Positions 63,964 through 64,000 of a stretch of 64,000 nucleotides of DNA are shown here, piece by piece. The notes under the pieces were generated by a model. That model searched no databases, was not told where the DNA came from, and saw only the letters and a list, made by a program, of their open reading frames with translations. The stretch covers positions 62,001 to 126,000 of the forward strand of contig NZ_JAJHVV010000011.1 of NCBI RefSeq assembly GCF_023145695.1, read 5' to 3'. This DNA is from Vibrio amylolyticus. GTDB taxonomy: Bacteria; Pseudomonadota; Gammaproteobacteria; Enterobacterales; Vibrionaceae. The translations under genes and the position numbers were made by a program. The first letter of the stretch is position 1; each line of letters opens with the position of its first letter.

Positions 63964-64000
63964 TAGTCATCAACCTTATCTTCACCTGTTTGTTTATCGA
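63963..64000 (-). CDS. ccoS: CcoS, C-terminus only
   Basis: The last codons of a gene on the minus strand, reading DKQTGEDKVDD and a stop; the rest lies past the right edge. The acidic tail and the position before the TauE/SafE-like gene and fnr fit CcoS, a small protein for cbb3 oxidase assembly. Confidence 0.6.
   Translation of the reverse strand, partial: DKQTGEDKVDD

Noticed and set aside
1..64000. CRISPR arrays, tRNA genes, insertion sequences, prophage or integron pieces
   Set aside because: I saw no regular spacer repeats, tRNA-like cloverleaf ends, transposase, integrase or phage genes; base composition looks even.

Overview
The window is ordinary chromosomal DNA of a gammaproteobacterium, almost certainly a Vibrio (probably the larger chromosome). 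The evidence is the syp biofilm-polysaccharide regulatory genes, NorM next to riboflavin synthase, the DUF3802, DUF2960, DUF3305, DUF3306 and DUF2987 proteins, a YbiT-type ABC-F protein, and the ttcA-uspE-fnr-ccoS order. I cannot name the species. Coding density is high. I saw no insertion sequence, prophage, tRNA, rRNA or CRISPR array.

Layout. 1-7.5 kb (minus strand): the regulatory and export head of a syp-type locus, sypA-sypB-sypC-sypD, a PhnD-like periplasmic binding protein, the hybrid kinase sypF, and the first 25 codons of the sigma-54 regulator sypG. 7.8-24.4 kb: housekeeping and small genes, including a secreted DNA ligase, norM/ribE, an ABC exporter, a DMT transporter, a U32 protein, a fructosamine-kinase relative, an NlpC lipoprotein, a chemoreceptor, a sterol-desaturase-type membrane protein, tapT and nagK. 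24.5-33 kb: tungstate uptake (tupABC) in one operon with mobA and a mobB-moeA fusion, divergent from a sigma-54 response regulator and its kinase. 33-36.3 kb: a small MscS channel paired with an unusual membrane ATPase. 36.5-40.2 kb: ybiT with a short leader ORF, and a second chemoreceptor. 40.4-50.3 kb: formate dehydrogenase maturation (fdhD), DUF3305/DUF3306, a polyferredoxin, a TorD-like chaperone, and fdhX-fdhA-fdhB-fdhC plus a small membrane protein. 50.6-57.5 kb: an Amt ammonium channel, CobB, a GGDEF enzyme and potABCD. 57.8-64 kb: a membrane protein/Bax-like/DUF2987 cluster, ttcA, uspE, fnr, a TauE/SafE-like protein and the end of ccoS.

How it fits together. The tungstate/molybdenum-cofactor operon (24.5-29.2 kb) and the formate dehydrogenase genes (40.4-50.2 kb) form a functional neighbourhood: metal uptake, cofactor assembly, sulfur insertion, chaperone and enzyme. 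Three sigma-54 type promoters can be read by eye: before sypA, before tupA and before amt. Two of these have a sigma-54 activator gene beside them or at the end of the same locus. fnr has a perfect FNR box just ahead of its start.

Most notable items: the tup operon with its own sigma-54 two-component system; the MscS/ATPase pair, whose ATPase lacks the P-loop lysine; a syp locus with a binding protein where V. fischeri has SypE; the ybiT leader ORF inside a hairpin; hairpins at the start of the polyferredoxin gene and ahead of fdhX; and a GGDEF gene that may start at ATT. All functional statements come from reading the sequence and family knowledge; no database search was run.
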